The notes: generated from the sequence alone by a model not told the origin. A stretch of 33,293 nt of DNA from Gemmatimonadaceae bacterium (GCA_025928335.1 JAICJQ010000029.1:1-33293), one strand, 5' to 3'; positions 24,439 to 33,293 are shown, counted from the first letter of the stretch. A program made the numbers and translations.

Positions 24439-25958
24439 CGCAAACTCTCCAGTCGTGCAACGCGGGTCCATGCGTCGGCGATTGGCGCGGCATTCCTTTC
24501 TCCGCCATTCGCGGCGCCGCTGTTGAGGACTGGCGTGTGGCGATCGCTGTCGGCAATCAGCGCAGCGACGAGCGCGGCGAGGCGACTCGCTTCGGCCGGA
24601 GGTTTCCCGCCGATGAGCGAGTCGAGCCGGCGCTCGAGCCATTGAATCTCGATCGCACCGGCGCGGAACTCAGCGTCTTCCATGACCCGCAGATGAAAGT
24701 CGCGCGACGATTCGATGCCGTCGATCGTGAGCTCGAGCAGCGCGCGATGCATCCGGTCGATCGCCGCCTCGCGATTCGCCGCGTAGACGATGAGCTTCGC
24801 CAACATCGGATCGTAGTGAAGCCCGACTTCAGATCCGGTCTCGATGCCGCCGTCCCAGCGGACACCGGGCCCCGACGGAATGCGAAGATAGCTGACGGTT
24901 CCGGTCGAGGGCAGAAAACCGTTCGCCGGATCCTCGCTCGTGATGCGGCATTCGATCGCCCAGCCACGCGGGACAATATCCTCCTGTCGAAACGGGAGGG
25001 CCTCGCCGGCCGCGACGCGTATCTGCCATTGCACCAAGTCGATTCCCGTGATGAACTCCGTGACAGGATGCTCGACCTGAAGCCGCGTGTTCATCTCGAG
25101 AAAGTAGAAATCGCCGTCGCGGTCGAGGAGGAATTCGCAGGTGCCGGCGTTCACGTAGCCTGCCGACTTCGCGGCGCGAACCGCCGTTTCGCCCATTTGT
25201 CGCCGTAACTCCGGCGAGACGGCGACGCTTGGCGCTTCCTCGATCATTTTCTGGTGGCGGCGCTGCACCGAGCACTCGCGCTCGAGCAGCGAAACCATGT
25301 TGCCATGCGTGTCCCCGAGCACCTGGATCTCGACGTGGCGCGGCCCGACGACGTATTTCTCGACGTAGACGGCGTCGTCACCGAAGGCGTTTTTCGCTTC
25401 GCGGCGCGCCGCGTCGAGCGAGGCGCTCAACTCCCCGGCCTCGCGCACGACGCGCATCCCCTTTCCGCCCCCGCCGGCCGCCGCCTTGAGAAGCACGGGG
25501 TATCCGAACTGTTCGGCGATCGCGTGCGCCTCGGTGGCGTCGCGCAGCGCCTCCGTCGTGCCCGGCACGACCGGTACGTTCGCCGCGATGGCCAACTGGC
25601 GCGCGGCGACTTTGCTTCCCATGGCGGCGATCGCCTCGGGTGGCGGTCCGATGAACACGAGCTCTGCATCGCGGACGGCCTTGGCGAACCATTCCCGCTC
25701 GGAGAGGAACCCGTACCCGGGATGAATCGCTTGCGCGCCGGTTTGCTTCGCCGCCTCGATGATGACGTCGCCCCGCAGATAGCTCTGCGACGACGGCGCC
25801 GGCCCGATGTTCACGGCTTCATCAGCCTCACGGACATGTGGCCCGCGCGCGTCGGCGTCGCTGTACACCGCCACGGACGCGATGCCCATCTCACGGCAGG
25901 CGCGAATCACGCGCAGCGCGATCTCTCCCCGATTGGCGACCAGGATCTTCGTGAACAT
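24435..25958 (-). CDS. accC: Biotin carboxylase subunit of an acyl-CoA carboxylase
   Basis: ATP-dependent carboxylation of the biotin on the carrier protein. 507 aa: N-terminal KILVANRGEIALRVIRAC, ATP-grasp glycine loop GGGGKGM (162-168), the active-site EMNTRLQVEHPVT (288-300), and RITSEDPANGFLPSTG in the C-terminal domain. The last ~55 residues, after SLIGGKPP, are beyond the compact AccC core and Ala-rich. The gene begins 8 nt after the carboxyltransferase and most likely serves the propionyl-CoA-type complex encoded here, although it might also serve acetyl-CoA carboxylase if no other copy exists. Confidence 0.94.
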   Translation of the reverse strand: MFTKILVANRGEIALRVIRACREMGIASVAVYSDADARGPHVREADEAVNIGPAPSSQSYLRGDVIIEAAKQTGAQAIHPGYGFLSEREWFAKAVRDAELVFIGPPPEAIAAMGSKVAARQLAIAANVPVVPGTTEALRDATEAHAIAEQFGYPVLLKAAAGGGGKGMRVVREAGELSASLDAARREAKNAFGDDAVYVEKYVVGPRHVEIQVLGDTHGNMVSLLERECSVQRRHQKMIEEAPSVAVSPELRRQMGETAVRAAKSAGYVNAGTCEFLLDRDGDFYFLEMNTRLQVEHPVTEFITGIDLVQWQIRVAAGEALPFRQEDIVPRGWAIECRITSEDPANGFLPSTGTVSYLRIPSGPGVRWDGGIETGSEVGLHYDPMLAKLIVYAANREAAIDRMHRALLELTIDGIESSRDFHLRVMEDAEFRAGAIEIQWLERRLDSLIGGKPPAEASRLAALVAALIADSDRHTPVLNSGAANGGERNAAPIADAWTRVARLESLR

Positions 25959-25966
25959 CGAGCCGT

Positions 25967-27517
25967 TCAGAGAGGAATGTTGCCGTGCTTCTTCGGCGGA
26001 TTCCGATCGCGCTTCGTGCGAAGCGTGTCGAGCGCATCGATCAGGCGCGGGCGCGTGTCACGCGGATCGATGATATCGTCGAGGTAGCCGCGACCGGCCG
26101 CGATGTACGGATGCGCGAACATGCCGCGATACTCGTCGATCTTTGCATCCGTCGCCGCGGCGGGATCACTGCTCTCGTTGATCTCCTTGCGAAAGAGGAT
26201 TTCCACCGCGCCCTTGGGACCCATCACGGCGATCTCCGCCGACGGCCACGCGACGTTGAAGTCCCCACGAATGTGCTTCGACGACATGACGTCGTACGCG
26301 CCACCATATGCTTTCCGCGTGATCACGGTGAGCTTGGGCACGGTCGCCTCGCAATACGCGTACAGCAGCTTTGCGCCGTGCTTGATGATGCCGCCATGCT
26401 CCTGCGCGATCCCCGGCAAAAAACCCGGCACGTCCTCGAATGTCACGAGCGGAATGTTGAAGGCGTCGCAAAAGCGAATGAAGCGCGCGCCTTTCAGCGA
26501 CGCGCTGATATCGAGGACGCCGGCGAGCACGGCCGGCTGATTCGCCACGACGCCGACGCTCGTTCCGCCGAGGTGCGCGAAGCCACAGACAATGTTCGCC
26601 GCGTAATCGCGCTGGACTTCATAGAACTGCCCGTCGTCGACGATACGACGGATGACGTCGTGCATGTCGTAGGGCTTGTTCGGATTGTCGGGGATGACGT
26701 CGAGGAGCGCCTCGTCGCGGCGGTCGCGCGGATCGGTTCCTCGCCCTCGCGGCGGATCGTCGACGTTGTTCTGCGGGATGAAGTGGAAGATGTCGCGGAT
26801 CGCGGCGATACACGCCGGTTCCGAGTCATGCACGAAATGCGCGACCCCTGACGTGCCCGCATGCGTGTCGGCGCCGCCGAGCCGTTCCATCGTCACGTCT
26901 TCGTGGGTGACGGTCTTCACGACGTTCGGGCCGGTCACGAACATGTACGACGTGCCGCGCGTCATGAAGATGAAATCCGTGATCGCCGGCGAATACACCG
27001 CGCCACCGGCGCACGGCCCGAGGATCGCGGAGATTTGCGGAACGACGCCCGACGCGAGGGTGTTCCGCAAAAAAATTTCGGCGTAGCCGCCGAGCGAAAC
27101 CACGCCTTCCTGAATGCGCGCTCCGCCCGAGTCATTGAGTCCGATGACAGGCGCACCATTGCGCATCGCCAGATCCATGATCTTGACGATCTTCTCGGCG
27201 AAAGACTCCGACAACGACCCACCGAACACGGTGAAGTCCTGCGAGAAGACGTAGACGAGTCGGCCGTCGATGCGACCGTAACCGGTGACGACCCCGTCGC
27301 CGTAATACTTCTCTTGATCCAAGCCGAAGTCCGTCGAGCGGTGGACGACGAAACGATCGAGCTCGACGAACGAGCCCTCGTCGAGAAGAAGGTCGAGGCG
27401 CTCGCGCGCCGAAAGCTTTCCTTTTCCGTGCTGCGCCTTGACGCGTCGTTCGCCCCCTCCCTGCTCCGCCTCGGCGACGCGACGCTCGAGGAGCTCCAGC
27501 TTCTCGCGCATGGTCAT
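25967..27517 (-). CDS. pccB: Acyl-CoA (probably propionyl-CoA) carboxylase, carboxyltransferase subunit
   Basis: Transfers CO2 from carboxybiotin to an acyl-CoA. 516 aa with both crotonase-fold halves: [20 protein letters not shown] and [16 protein letters not shown] in the N half, [18 protein letters not shown] and [18 protein letters not shown] in the C half. Asp409 in GGAYDVM corresponds to the residue (Asp422 in Streptomyces PccB, Ile in AccB) reported to favour propionyl-CoA over acetyl-CoA, so a methylmalonyl-CoA-producing role is likely. The product would enter the methylmalonyl-CoA/succinyl-CoA route. The start MTMREK has two ATGs; the first lies inside an inverted repeat. Confidence 0.93.
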   Translation of the reverse strand: MTMREKLELLERRVAEAEQGGGERRVKAQHGKGKLSARERLDLLLDEGSFVELDRFVVHRSTDFGLDQEKYYGDGVVTGYGRIDGRLVYVFSQDFTVFGGSLSESFAEKIVKIMDLAMRNGAPVIGLNDSGGARIQEGVVSLGGYAEIFLRNTLASGVVPQISAILGPCAGGAVYSPAITDFIFMTRGTSYMFVTGPNVVKTVTHEDVTMERLGGADTHAGTSGVAHFVHDSEPACIAAIRDIFHFIPQNNVDDPPRGRGTDPRDRRDEALLDVIPDNPNKPYDMHDVIRRIVDDGQFYEVQRDYAANIVCGFAHLGGTSVGVVANQPAVLAGVLDISASLKGARFIRFCDAFNIPLVTFEDVPGFLPGIAQEHGGIIKHGAKLLYAYCEATVPKLTVITRKAYGGAYDVMSSKHIRGDFNVAWPSAEIAVMGPKGAVEILFRKEINESSDPAAATDAKIDEYRGMFAHPYIAAGRGYLDDIIDPRDTRPRLIDALDTLRTKRDRNPPKKHGNIPL

Positions 27518-27533
27518 AGGCGTTCAACCTATG
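27515..27533. promoter_or_regulatory. Inverted repeat covering the pccB start codon
   Basis: CATAGG-N7-CCTATG. The left arm contains the pccB initiation codon. It could be an operator, or an RNA hairpin that hides the start codon. No clear Shine-Dalgarno is visible before this ATG. Confidence 0.4.
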
Positions 27534-27574
27534 GGAAGCGAGGCAAAACACAAACCGATTGACAAGGCGCCTCG

Positions 27575-27601
27575 CGTTCGGCACTAGTCATCCGCCGAAC
27601 G
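27575..27601. promoter_or_regulatory. Inverted repeat in the divergent pccB / 27638 gene spacer
   Basis: CGTTCGGC (27575-27582) and GCCGAACG (27594-27601) form perfect 8-bp arms around 11 bp. It sits midway in the 120-bp divergent spacer, a typical place for a regulator site. A TTGACA on the plus strand at 27559-27564 has no good -10 at the right distance. Confidence 0.4.
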
Positions 27602-27637
27602 ACCCCTCTCACATCCAACGCACAATCCCGACGAATA

Positions 27638-28900
27638 GTGGCCGCAAACCGTGAGCGCGTCCGGGTAACCATTCGGGAAGCCTGTCAGCTCGCCGAGCAG
27701 GTCCTCGCCCCGGACCCGCGGCAACAGATCATCGACGTCGTGCAATCCAGCGAGGGACTCGAGGCGTCTCTGGCGCGTCTGCGGCGGGCCATGCGCTCGC
27801 ACGCCTTCCCGACTGCCCGTGCTACGCATTCCCTCGCCCGTGTCGTTCAGGCGCTCGATCAGCGGGCGAAAGCCGAGGGTTTTCACGTGCTGGAGAGTTG
27901 GGATTACGTCGCCCACAAATTCGCGGACGACATTACGCCGATCCTGATGCTCGACCGCTGTGTGCTCGATGCGGACGAACGGACCGACGACGAGACCGTG
28001 GTCTCTATTCTCATCGATCAGTATTTCCTCGCCGTGCTCGGTCTCATCGTCCTCCGGGCCTGGGACGACGAGAATCCGAACGAGGTCTTTGACGAGGTCA
28101 CGCGCCTGCTCGCGCTCCTCGGCGGCGGGTCGGGCCGCTTTGTAAACGACGCCGCGACGCTCCTTTTGCTCGCGGTATCACACTATCACCCGCAGGAGCG
28201 CGCCTACGACGTGCTCATCGAGCGAATCGGTGCGCTCGACGATGACCACCGTTTGCAATTCGCTCTCGCGTGCGCGCCGGTGCTCAGCGGGCATTTCCGG
28301 TGGGGCCTCCGTTTCATGTACGGGCGCGATTTCGGGCGGCTTCGCGACGACAACGTCGTGGACTATCCCTGGCTCTTGCTGGCGGTGCGCACACTCGTCG
28401 CGGTGTATTGCGGCGGGACGGGAGGCCCGGCGGCACGGACCGCGGTCGTCGAAGGGCTTCTCGCCGGCCTGAGCGCGGATCCGCGCGCCTTCACGGGACC
28501 AACTCCGCGATGCTTTCAGGGAAGTGAACGCGATCACGAATTTATTCGGACGGCGCTTGGCGATCGACGTGCGGAGCTGTTGCGCGAGTTCGACACGTTT
28601 CGGCCGTCGGCACATTCCTATTCGCCGCTCGGCTTCTCGGCCAACTTTCTCTGCAATGCGCACGTGGCGATGGTGGCGACAGCGTTGAAGCGAGGCGCTC
28701 GCCACCCCACTCTCGACGATCTCTTGGGCGGGGCTCGAAGAACGGACGGGCTGCCGCGCGAGGTCGAGACCTACGCGAGGTCACTGATGGATTACGCATC
28801 GGGTGGCCGCGCCACCGGCGTGCCGGCCTTGATTGTCTACGATCCGCTCGACGCCCGGCACGCGTACAACCTCACGGTCCAGGTCCTGAACGAGAGTTGA
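27638..28900 (+). CDS. Protein of unknown function, 420 aa
   Basis: I do not recognise a family. The frame is open from a GTG at 27638 to 28900 and shows coding character. The protein looks soluble and mainly helical, without signal peptide or clear membrane segment; the most hydrophobic stretch is FLAVLGLIVLRAW. It is rich in Asp and Arg, with helical heptad-like stretches (for example residues 30-60) and a few possibly conserved Trp, His and Cys positions (ESWDYVAHKF, CFQGSERDHEF, FSANFLCNAHV). It is divergent from the carboxylase operon and precedes a Ser/Thr kinase by 125 nt; a functional link to the kinase is only a guess. Confidence 0.8.
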   Translation: MAANRERVRVTIREACQLAEQVLAPDPRQQIIDVVQSSEGLEASLARLRRAMRSHAFPTARATHSLARVVQALDQRAKAEGFHVLESWDYVAHKFADDITPILMLDRCVLDADERTDDETVVSILIDQYFLAVLGLIVLRAWDDENPNEVFDEVTRLLALLGGGSGRFVNDAATLLLLAVSHYHPQERAYDVLIERIGALDDDHRLQFALACAPVLSGHFRWGLRFMYGRDFGRLRDDNVVDYPWLLLAVRTLVAVYCGGTGGPAARTAVVEGLLAGLSADPRAFTGPTPRCFQGSERDHEFIRTALGDRRAELLREFDTFRPSAHSYSPLGFSANFLCNAHVAMVATALKRGARHPTLDDLLGGARRTDGLPREVETYARSLMDYASGGRATGVPALIVYDPLDARHAYNLTVQVLNES

Positions 28901-28937
28901 GCGCGGACCGAGCCATCGCTTCGTTCACTGAGCCGAC

Positions 28938-28971
28938 GGCCGGGACCGCCAGCGAAACCAACGTCCCGGCC
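28938..28971. other. Hairpin between the unknown gene and the kinase gene
   Basis: GGCCGGGAC (28938-28946) pairs perfectly with GTCCCGGCC (28963-28971) around 16 nt. No T-run follows on the plus strand. It could be a Rho-dependent or weak terminator, or a leader structure of the kinase gene. Confidence 0.4.
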
Positions 28972-29025
28972 TCGCGTTATGATTGAGCATCCCATCCGTG
29001 CCAGCGCCCACCCGTCGAGAAGGCG

Positions 29026-30894
29026 ATGACCGATCCGCTCCGCGAACGAATCAGCGCCGCCATTGGCGGCCAGTACCGCATCGATGACGAGATCGGACGC
29101 GGCGGCATGTCCATCGTTTATCGGGCACAGGACGTTCGACTGAACCGGGCCGTGGCGGTCAAGGTGCTACCGCCTGACTTGGCTCTCGACCCCGCGGTAC
29201 GCTCGCGCTTTCGGCGCGAAGCACAAACCTCCGCACAGCTTTCTCACCCACACATCGTGCCGATCTACGACGTGGGTGAGGCGGACGGAATTGTGTACTT
29301 CGTCATGACGTTAGTGACGGGCGGCAACCTGGCGACGCACCTCGAGCAGCGGCCGTTGCGCGCGATCGAAGAAGTGCGGCGCGTCCTCGCCGAGGTCGCC
29401 GATGCACTCGCTTACGCCCATCTCCGTGGCGTGATCCACCGTGACATCAAGGCCGACAATCTCCTCATGGAGGCCGAGGGTGGCCGCTGCATGGTCACCG
29501 ACTTCGGCATCGCGCGCGCGATGGAGGGCGGCGCGCGGCTCACGCAGACCGGAATTGCTGTCGGCACGCCAACGTACATGTCCCCGGAGCAAGCGGTCGG
29601 CGACAAGCACGTCGATGGTCGCAGCGACATCTATTCGCTTGGCGTGGTCGGGTACCAGATGCTCACCGGCCGAGTGCCATTTACCGCGGGCAACGCGATG
29701 GCGCTGCTGCTGAAGCACGTGAGCGAGCGTCCGCAGCCGATTCTCGAGTTGCGGCCCGAGACGCCGCGCTCGCTCGCCGACGCGGTGGAACGGGCGATGT
29801 CGAAAACGCCCGACGCTCGATGGGCCACGGCGGCAGCGTTTCGCGAAGCGTTGTTGTCCGGCGAGGGCGGCTCGGCGTGGCGCGCCGAGCCGCGCGAGCC
29901 GGTGCGCTATATCTCGCCGGTACCTCGCGGGGGACGACGCGATGCGCAGCTCGTCGTGAAGGGTTCCTCGACACCGCAGCATCCCGTCCCGGACGGTCAG
30001 GCAACGACGACGCCGATCGAGATGGAAGCCGCGCACCTCTCGGCGCTCACTCTGGACCAGCGAGCCGATCTCCGTCTCTGGAACGGTCGGGTGAATCTGC
30101 TCGATCGGGTCAAATTCATTCGGCGGTACGCACTGGCCACCGGCATCATGACCTTCGTCGGCTTCGGCGCCGTGGCCGGAGCACCCGACGTGCCCCCGCT
30201 CGCGTTTGCCCCGCTCGTTCCACTCTACATGTCATTCAAGTTGTGGCGACGCGGCCAATCGCTTCGGCTGCGCGGCCTCCGGCTGCGTCGCGTCTTCCTC
30301 TCACGTCGGTCGCGGTCGGTTTTCCCCGCCCCGGCGGCGGCATCGGAACGAGAGCTCGAGAAGCTCGCCACGCGCATTGTGCTCGATGGTCCGTTCGGCG
30401 GGCTGATTCGACGCGCCGCGGGCGATCGCGCGGCCATTGTGGAGATCGTCGGCAAGATGTCGAAGGACGATCGCGCCCTCGTCCCGGACGTCAAACCCAC
30501 CGCCGACGCCCTGCTCGACCGAGTCGTCGGGCTCGCGCGCGCCATTCACAACATGGAGAGCGACGTCGACACCGCGCAGCTGGCGGACCTCAACGCGCGC
30601 ATCGCGTCGATTCGCGATGATGCTCCGACGCCGGAAGAAGAGCGTCGGGTCGCGCTGATGCACCACCAGCGGGACACGCTCGACGAGCTTGCCCGACGCC
30701 GAACGGCGATGATCAAGCAAATGGAAAGCGCCGCCCTGGCGCTCGGCAACCTGCGGCTCGACCTCATCAAGCTCCGCTCGTCCGGAGCCCGTGCTTCCCT
30801 GCGCGAGGTTTCGTCGGCGACCCAGCAAGCACGCGCGCTCTCGAACGAGATCGACACGTTCCTCGCCGCCGCCGAAGAACTTCGCGACCTGTAG
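29026..30894 (+). CDS. Membrane-anchored Ser/Thr protein kinase (PknB-like) with coiled-coil tail
   Basis: Hanks-type kinase, 622 aa. Catalytic domain (about 17-280): glycine loop IGRGGMSIVYRA, Lys46 in VAVKVL, HRD 138-140 with KADNLL, DFG 159-161 and GTPTYMSPEQA (180-190), all intact, so it should be active. The activation segment includes Thr/Ser sites (LTQTG). A linker rich in Pro/Arg follows, then two hydrophobic segments (about 370-384 and 391-405) forming a hairpin, and a long coiled-coil C-terminus (about 480-622). There is no PASTA, TPR or beta-propeller sensor, so both ends are likely cytoplasmic. The substrate is unknown. Confidence 0.92.
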   Translation: MTDPLRERISAAIGGQYRIDDEIGRGGMSIVYRAQDVRLNRAVAVKVLPPDLALDPAVRSRFRREAQTSAQLSHPHIVPIYDVGEADGIVYFVMTLVTGGNLATHLEQRPLRAIEEVRRVLAEVADALAYAHLRGVIHRDIKADNLLMEAEGGRCMVTDFGIARAMEGGARLTQTGIAVGTPTYMSPEQAVGDKHVDGRSDIYSLGVVGYQMLTGRVPFTAGNAMALLLKHVSERPQPILELRPETPRSLADAVERAMSKTPDARWATAAAFREALLSGEGGSAWRAEPREPVRYISPVPRGGRRDAQLVVKGSSTPQHPVPDGQATTTPIEMEAAHLSALTLDQRADLRLWNGRVNLLDRVKFIRRYALATGIMTFVGFGAVAGAPDVPPLAFAPLVPLYMSFKLWRRGQSLRLRGLRLRRVFLSRRSRSVFPAPAAASERELEKLATRIVLDGPFGGLIRRAAGDRAAIVEIVGKMSKDDRALVPDVKPTADALLDRVVGLARAIHNMESDVDTAQLADLNARIASIRDDAPTPEEERRVALMHHQRDTLDELARRRTAMIKQMESAALALGNLRLDLIKLRSSGARASLREVSSATQQARALSNEIDTFLAAAEELRDL

Positions 30895-30914
30895 CCGCGA
30901 CATATGGAGGTCGA

Positions 30915-31973
30915 TTGAAACGCGTCTGGTGCGTTGCCGCCGCGGCGCTTGTCTGCGCCATGAACCCGGATACCGGGTCGGGACAAAGCACGCTCGTCGT
31001 CGATTCGGTGTCGTCGCCGGGCCTTCGCGCGAACGTCGTTGGCGACAGTCCCGTTCGAAAAGTGCTCGTCTACCTGCCGGCATCATACCGGCGCGAATCG
31101 ACGCGGCGCTATCCGGTGTTGTACCTGCTGCACGGGGCAACGTCCACACCCGAGGAATGGCTCAACGGCGTCTATCAGGGGATGAATCTCCAGGTCGCGG
31201 TCGATAGCCTCGCCACCGCCGGCGCGATCCCCGAATTCATTGTCGTGATGCCCGATGCCAATAACGCGCTCGGTGCCGACTGGTATACGAACTCACCGGC
31301 GACGGGCCATTGGCAGGACTTCGTCGTTCGGGATCTGGTCGCCCACGTCGACCAGCATTACCGCACTGATGCCAGTCGCCGTCGTCGGGCGCTCGTTGGT
31401 CACTCCATGGGCGGATTCGGCGCGCTGGCGATCGGCTTCGAGCATCCGGATGTGTTCGGCCTGATCTACGCGATCAGTCCGTGCTGCATCGGGTTCGTCG
31501 GACGACTGGCACCGTCAGCACCCGTTTGGCCGGCACTCTCAGGCGTCACGAACTGGAAGTCGGCCGTCGATCAACTCGGGCTGGTTTTGGGGATGGCTGC
31601 CGCATTCGACGGCGATAGGTCGGATCCACGCCTCTTTCGTGAATTGCCATTCGAATCCCGAAATGGGGCAACCGTCGCGAATCCGGCGGTGCAGTCGCGG
31701 TGGTTGGCGAGGATGCCGCCGGATCTCGCATCGGCGATGGCGCGGCGAGGAGAACATGAGCCGACGATCCACATCGAGGCCGGCTCGCAGGAGGCGGGAA
31801 TTCTCGAGGGCATTGCACTTCTTCGCAACCGCCTGGACAGCCTTCGCGTTCGGTACTCGGACACGGTGTTCGTGGGAGGCCACATCGATCGGGTGCGAGA
31901 GCGCTTCACGACCGGTATGCTCCCGGACATTGGCCGGTGGTTCGGGTTGACGGGCGGCGCCAGCCCGCGATAA
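30915..31973 (+). CDS. Secreted esterase-like alpha/beta hydrolase (esterase D / putative esterase family)
   Basis: 352 aa with an N-terminal signal peptide (about residues 1-24, MKRVWCVAAAALVCAM...); the cysteine there lacks a proper lipobox. The fold is recognised by VLVYLPASYRRESTRRYPVL, the oxyanion-loop LLHG (71-74), FIVVMPDANNA and the nucleophile elbow GHSMGG with Ser164. A late GGHIDRVRERF supplies a candidate catalytic His. The position of the usual Asp reads GSQEAGI, so the acid may be Glu; this is an alignment guess. The start is TTG at 30915 with GGAGG 4 nt upstream, 20 nt after the kinase stop, so the two are likely co-transcribed. Substrate unknown. Confidence 0.88.
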   Translation: MKRVWCVAAAALVCAMNPDTGSGQSTLVVDSVSSPGLRANVVGDSPVRKVLVYLPASYRRESTRRYPVLYLLHGATSTPEEWLNGVYQGMNLQVAVDSLATAGAIPEFIVVMPDANNALGADWYTNSPATGHWQDFVVRDLVAHVDQHYRTDASRRRRALVGHSMGGFGALAIGFEHPDVFGLIYAISPCCIGFVGRLAPSAPVWPALSGVTNWKSAVDQLGLVLGMAAAFDGDRSDPRLFRELPFESRNGATVANPAVQSRWLARMPPDLASAMARRGEHEPTIHIEAGSQEAGILEGIALLRNRLDSLRVRYSDTVFVGGHIDRVRERFTTGMLPDIGRWFGLTGGASPR

Positions 31974-32007
31974 CAAAAGGCCCCGCCTCACGGCGGGGCC
32001 TTTTGTT
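31972..32007. terminator. Bidirectional intrinsic terminator between the esterase gene and rpsA
   Basis: AACAAAAGGCCCCGCC (31972-31987) is followed by loop TCAC and its exact reverse complement (31992-32007). The 16-bp perfect stem has an A-tract on one side and a T-tract on the other, so it can stop both convergent transcripts. It begins within the esterase stop codon. Confidence 0.92.
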
Positions 32008-32026
32008 TCACTCCTCCAACAATCCG

Positions 32027-33293
32027 CTACTCGACGTCGACAACGGACATATCGACGGGCGGATACCCCATGTCCGTTTCGGACTCCATCGGGATGATCT
32101 TGGACGGCGTCTCCGGACGCGGCGGCTGGTCTTCCGGAATGTTGGTCACGCCCAGCACGATGCGGCGGTGGATCGGGTCCACCTCGAGCACACGCAAGTC
32201 GAGACGCATCGTTTCGTAGACGACGTCGGTCGGGCTGTTCACCGGCTTGCCGGTGACGGAAAGCTGCGACAGCGGAACGAAGCCCTCGATGTCGTTGCCG
32301 ATGTCGACGACGACGCCCTTGTCCATCAGGCGCACGACCGTACCCGTGAGCTCCATCCCGACGGGATAGTTCTCGCCGATGCGAAGCCACGGATCTTCCT
32401 CGGCCTGCTTCAGCCCGAGGCTGATGCGCTTGTTGTCACTGTCGATGTTGAGGATCACGACGTCGACCGCGTCGCCCTTCTTCACGACTTCCGACGGATG
32501 CTGCACCCGCTTGGTCCAGCTCATGTCGGAGATGTGAATGAGGCCGTCGATCCCCGGCTCGATCTCGACGAACGCGCCGAAGCTCGTGAGGTTGCGGACC
32601 TTGCCGTTGATGCGCGTCCCGACTGGGTAGCGGAGCGGCAGCACCATCCACGGATCCTGCTCGGTCTGTTTCATACCGAGCGAGATCTTCTCTTCGTTCG
32701 GATCGACCTTGAGCACGACCGCCTCGATCGTCTCCCCGATGCTCACGAGCTTCGACGGATGACGAACGTTGCGCGTCCAGCTCATCTCGCTGATGTGCAC
32801 GAGGCCTTCGATGCCCGGCTCGAGCTCGATGAACGCACCGTAGTTCGTGATCGAGACGACCTTGCCCGCGACACGAGTGCCGACTGGATACTTGTCGGCA
32901 ACGTCCTTCCACGGATAGCTCTGGAGCTGCTTGAGCCCAAGGCTGATCCGCTCGCGCGTCCAGTCGATGTCGAGCACCTTGACCTCGAGCTCCGCGCCGA
33001 TCGCAACGAGCTCGGACGGATGCGAGATGCGGCCCCACGACATGTCGGTGATGTGGAGCAGGCCGTCGACGCCGCCGAGATCGATGAACGCACCGAAATC
33101 GGTGATGTTCTTGACGACGCCCTTCCGCACCTGATCCTTGGCGAGGTCCTTCATCAGCTTCTCGCGCTTGCCCGCCCGCTCCTGCTCGAGGATCACGCGG
33201 CGCGACACGACGATGTTCCGCCGGCGCTTGTTGAGCTTGATGATCTTGAACTCGTACTTCTGCCCGAGGAGCTCGTCGATGTTCGGCACGCGC
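32027..33293 (-). CDS. rpsA: 30S ribosomal protein S1 (5' end outside the window)
   Basis: mRNA-binding ribosomal protein built of S1 OB-fold repeats. The visible 422 residues contain the end of one repeat (VPNIDELLGQKYEFKIIKL and RRRNIVVSRR, typical of repeat 2) and four full repeats, each starting near VRKGVVKNITDFGAF, TRVAGKVVSITNYGAF, TRINGKVRNLTSFGAF and MELTGTVVRLMDKGVV. The frame remains open at the right edge; a GTG near 33289 is internal (RVPN) and not the true start. The C-terminus is a short acidic/Pro tail. It converges with the esterase gene across a bidirectional terminator. Confidence 0.95.
   Translation of the reverse strand, partial: RVPNIDELLGQKYEFKIIKLNKRRRNIVVSRRVILEQERAGKREKLMKDLAKDQVRKGVVKNITDFGAFIDLGGVDGLLHITDMSWGRISHPSELVAIGAELEVKVLDIDWTRERISLGLKQLQSYPWKDVADKYPVGTRVAGKVVSITNYGAFIELEPGIEGLVHISEMSWTRNVRHPSKLVSIGETIEAVVLKVDPNEEKISLGMKQTEQDPWMVLPLRYPVGTRINGKVRNLTSFGAFVEIEPGIDGLIHISDMSWTKRVQHPSEVVKKGDAVDVVILNIDSDNKRISLGLKQAEEDPWLRIGENYPVGMELTGTVVRLMDKGVVVDIGNDIEGFVPLSQLSVTGKPVNSPTDVVYETMRLDLRVLEVDPIHRRIVLGVTNIPEDQPPRPETPSKIIPMESETDMGYPPVDMSVVDVE

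Noticed and set aside
27559-27564. TTGACA as a promoter for the 27638 gene
   Set aside because: No acceptable -10 at 16-18 nt; kept only as a remark.

Overview
The window is high-GC, tightly packed bacterial chromosome with no rRNA, tRNA, phage or plasmid genes. Gene content and order (rplM-rpsI-rpsB-tsf-pyrH-frr-cdsA-dxr-rseP-rpsO-pnp-M16 protease, then ald-mreBCD-mrdA-rodA, then accD-folC-hisS-proS) point to a free-living, rod-shaped, probably diderm bacterium. My best guess is Gemmatimonadota or a related soil phylum; this is inferred from protein style and gene order and has not been tested by alignment.

Layout. (1) Positions 1-27517 are almost entirely minus-strand genes, transcribed right to left. 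The order of transcription starts with a propionyl-CoA-type carboxylase operon (pccB, biotin carboxylase, an RlmD/RumA-type RNA methyltransferase, biotin carrier protein). A recognisable promoter in front of rplM then starts a long run of translation, envelope and cell-shape genes, ending in accD, folC, hisS and the start of proS. Many junctions are ATGA, GTGA, TTGA or TGATG overlaps, so translational coupling is likely. (2) Positions 27638-31973 carry three plus-strand genes: an unrecognised 420-aa protein, a membrane-anchored Ser/Thr kinase and a secreted esterase-like hydrolase. (3) A 16-bp perfect-stem bidirectional terminator separates these from the convergent rpsA gene, whose 5' end lies outside the window.

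The most interesting feature is a family of paired inverted repeats with GTCATCCTGA ends. Three pairs occur, each immediately behind the stop codon of a minus-strand housekeeping gene (rodA, tsf, rpsI). Two pairs are about 0.1 kb with no gene inside. The third is 425 bp and holds a small GIY-YIG nuclease gene, on the opposite strand to its hosts and broken by one extra C in a run of five. It looks like a GIY-YIG-associated, REPIN-like or MITE-like element with its short non-autonomous relatives. The long copy supplies the last base of the tsf stop codon and the likely Shine-Dalgarno of pyrH.

The genes cooperate in a growth module: ribosomal proteins, EF-Ts and RRF (translation), PNPase and S15 (RNA turnover), UMP kinase (pyrimidines), CdsA, Dxr and RseP (phospholipid, isoprenoid, envelope stress), MreBCD/PBP2/RodA (elongasome), AccD (fatty acid synthesis) and FolC (folate).
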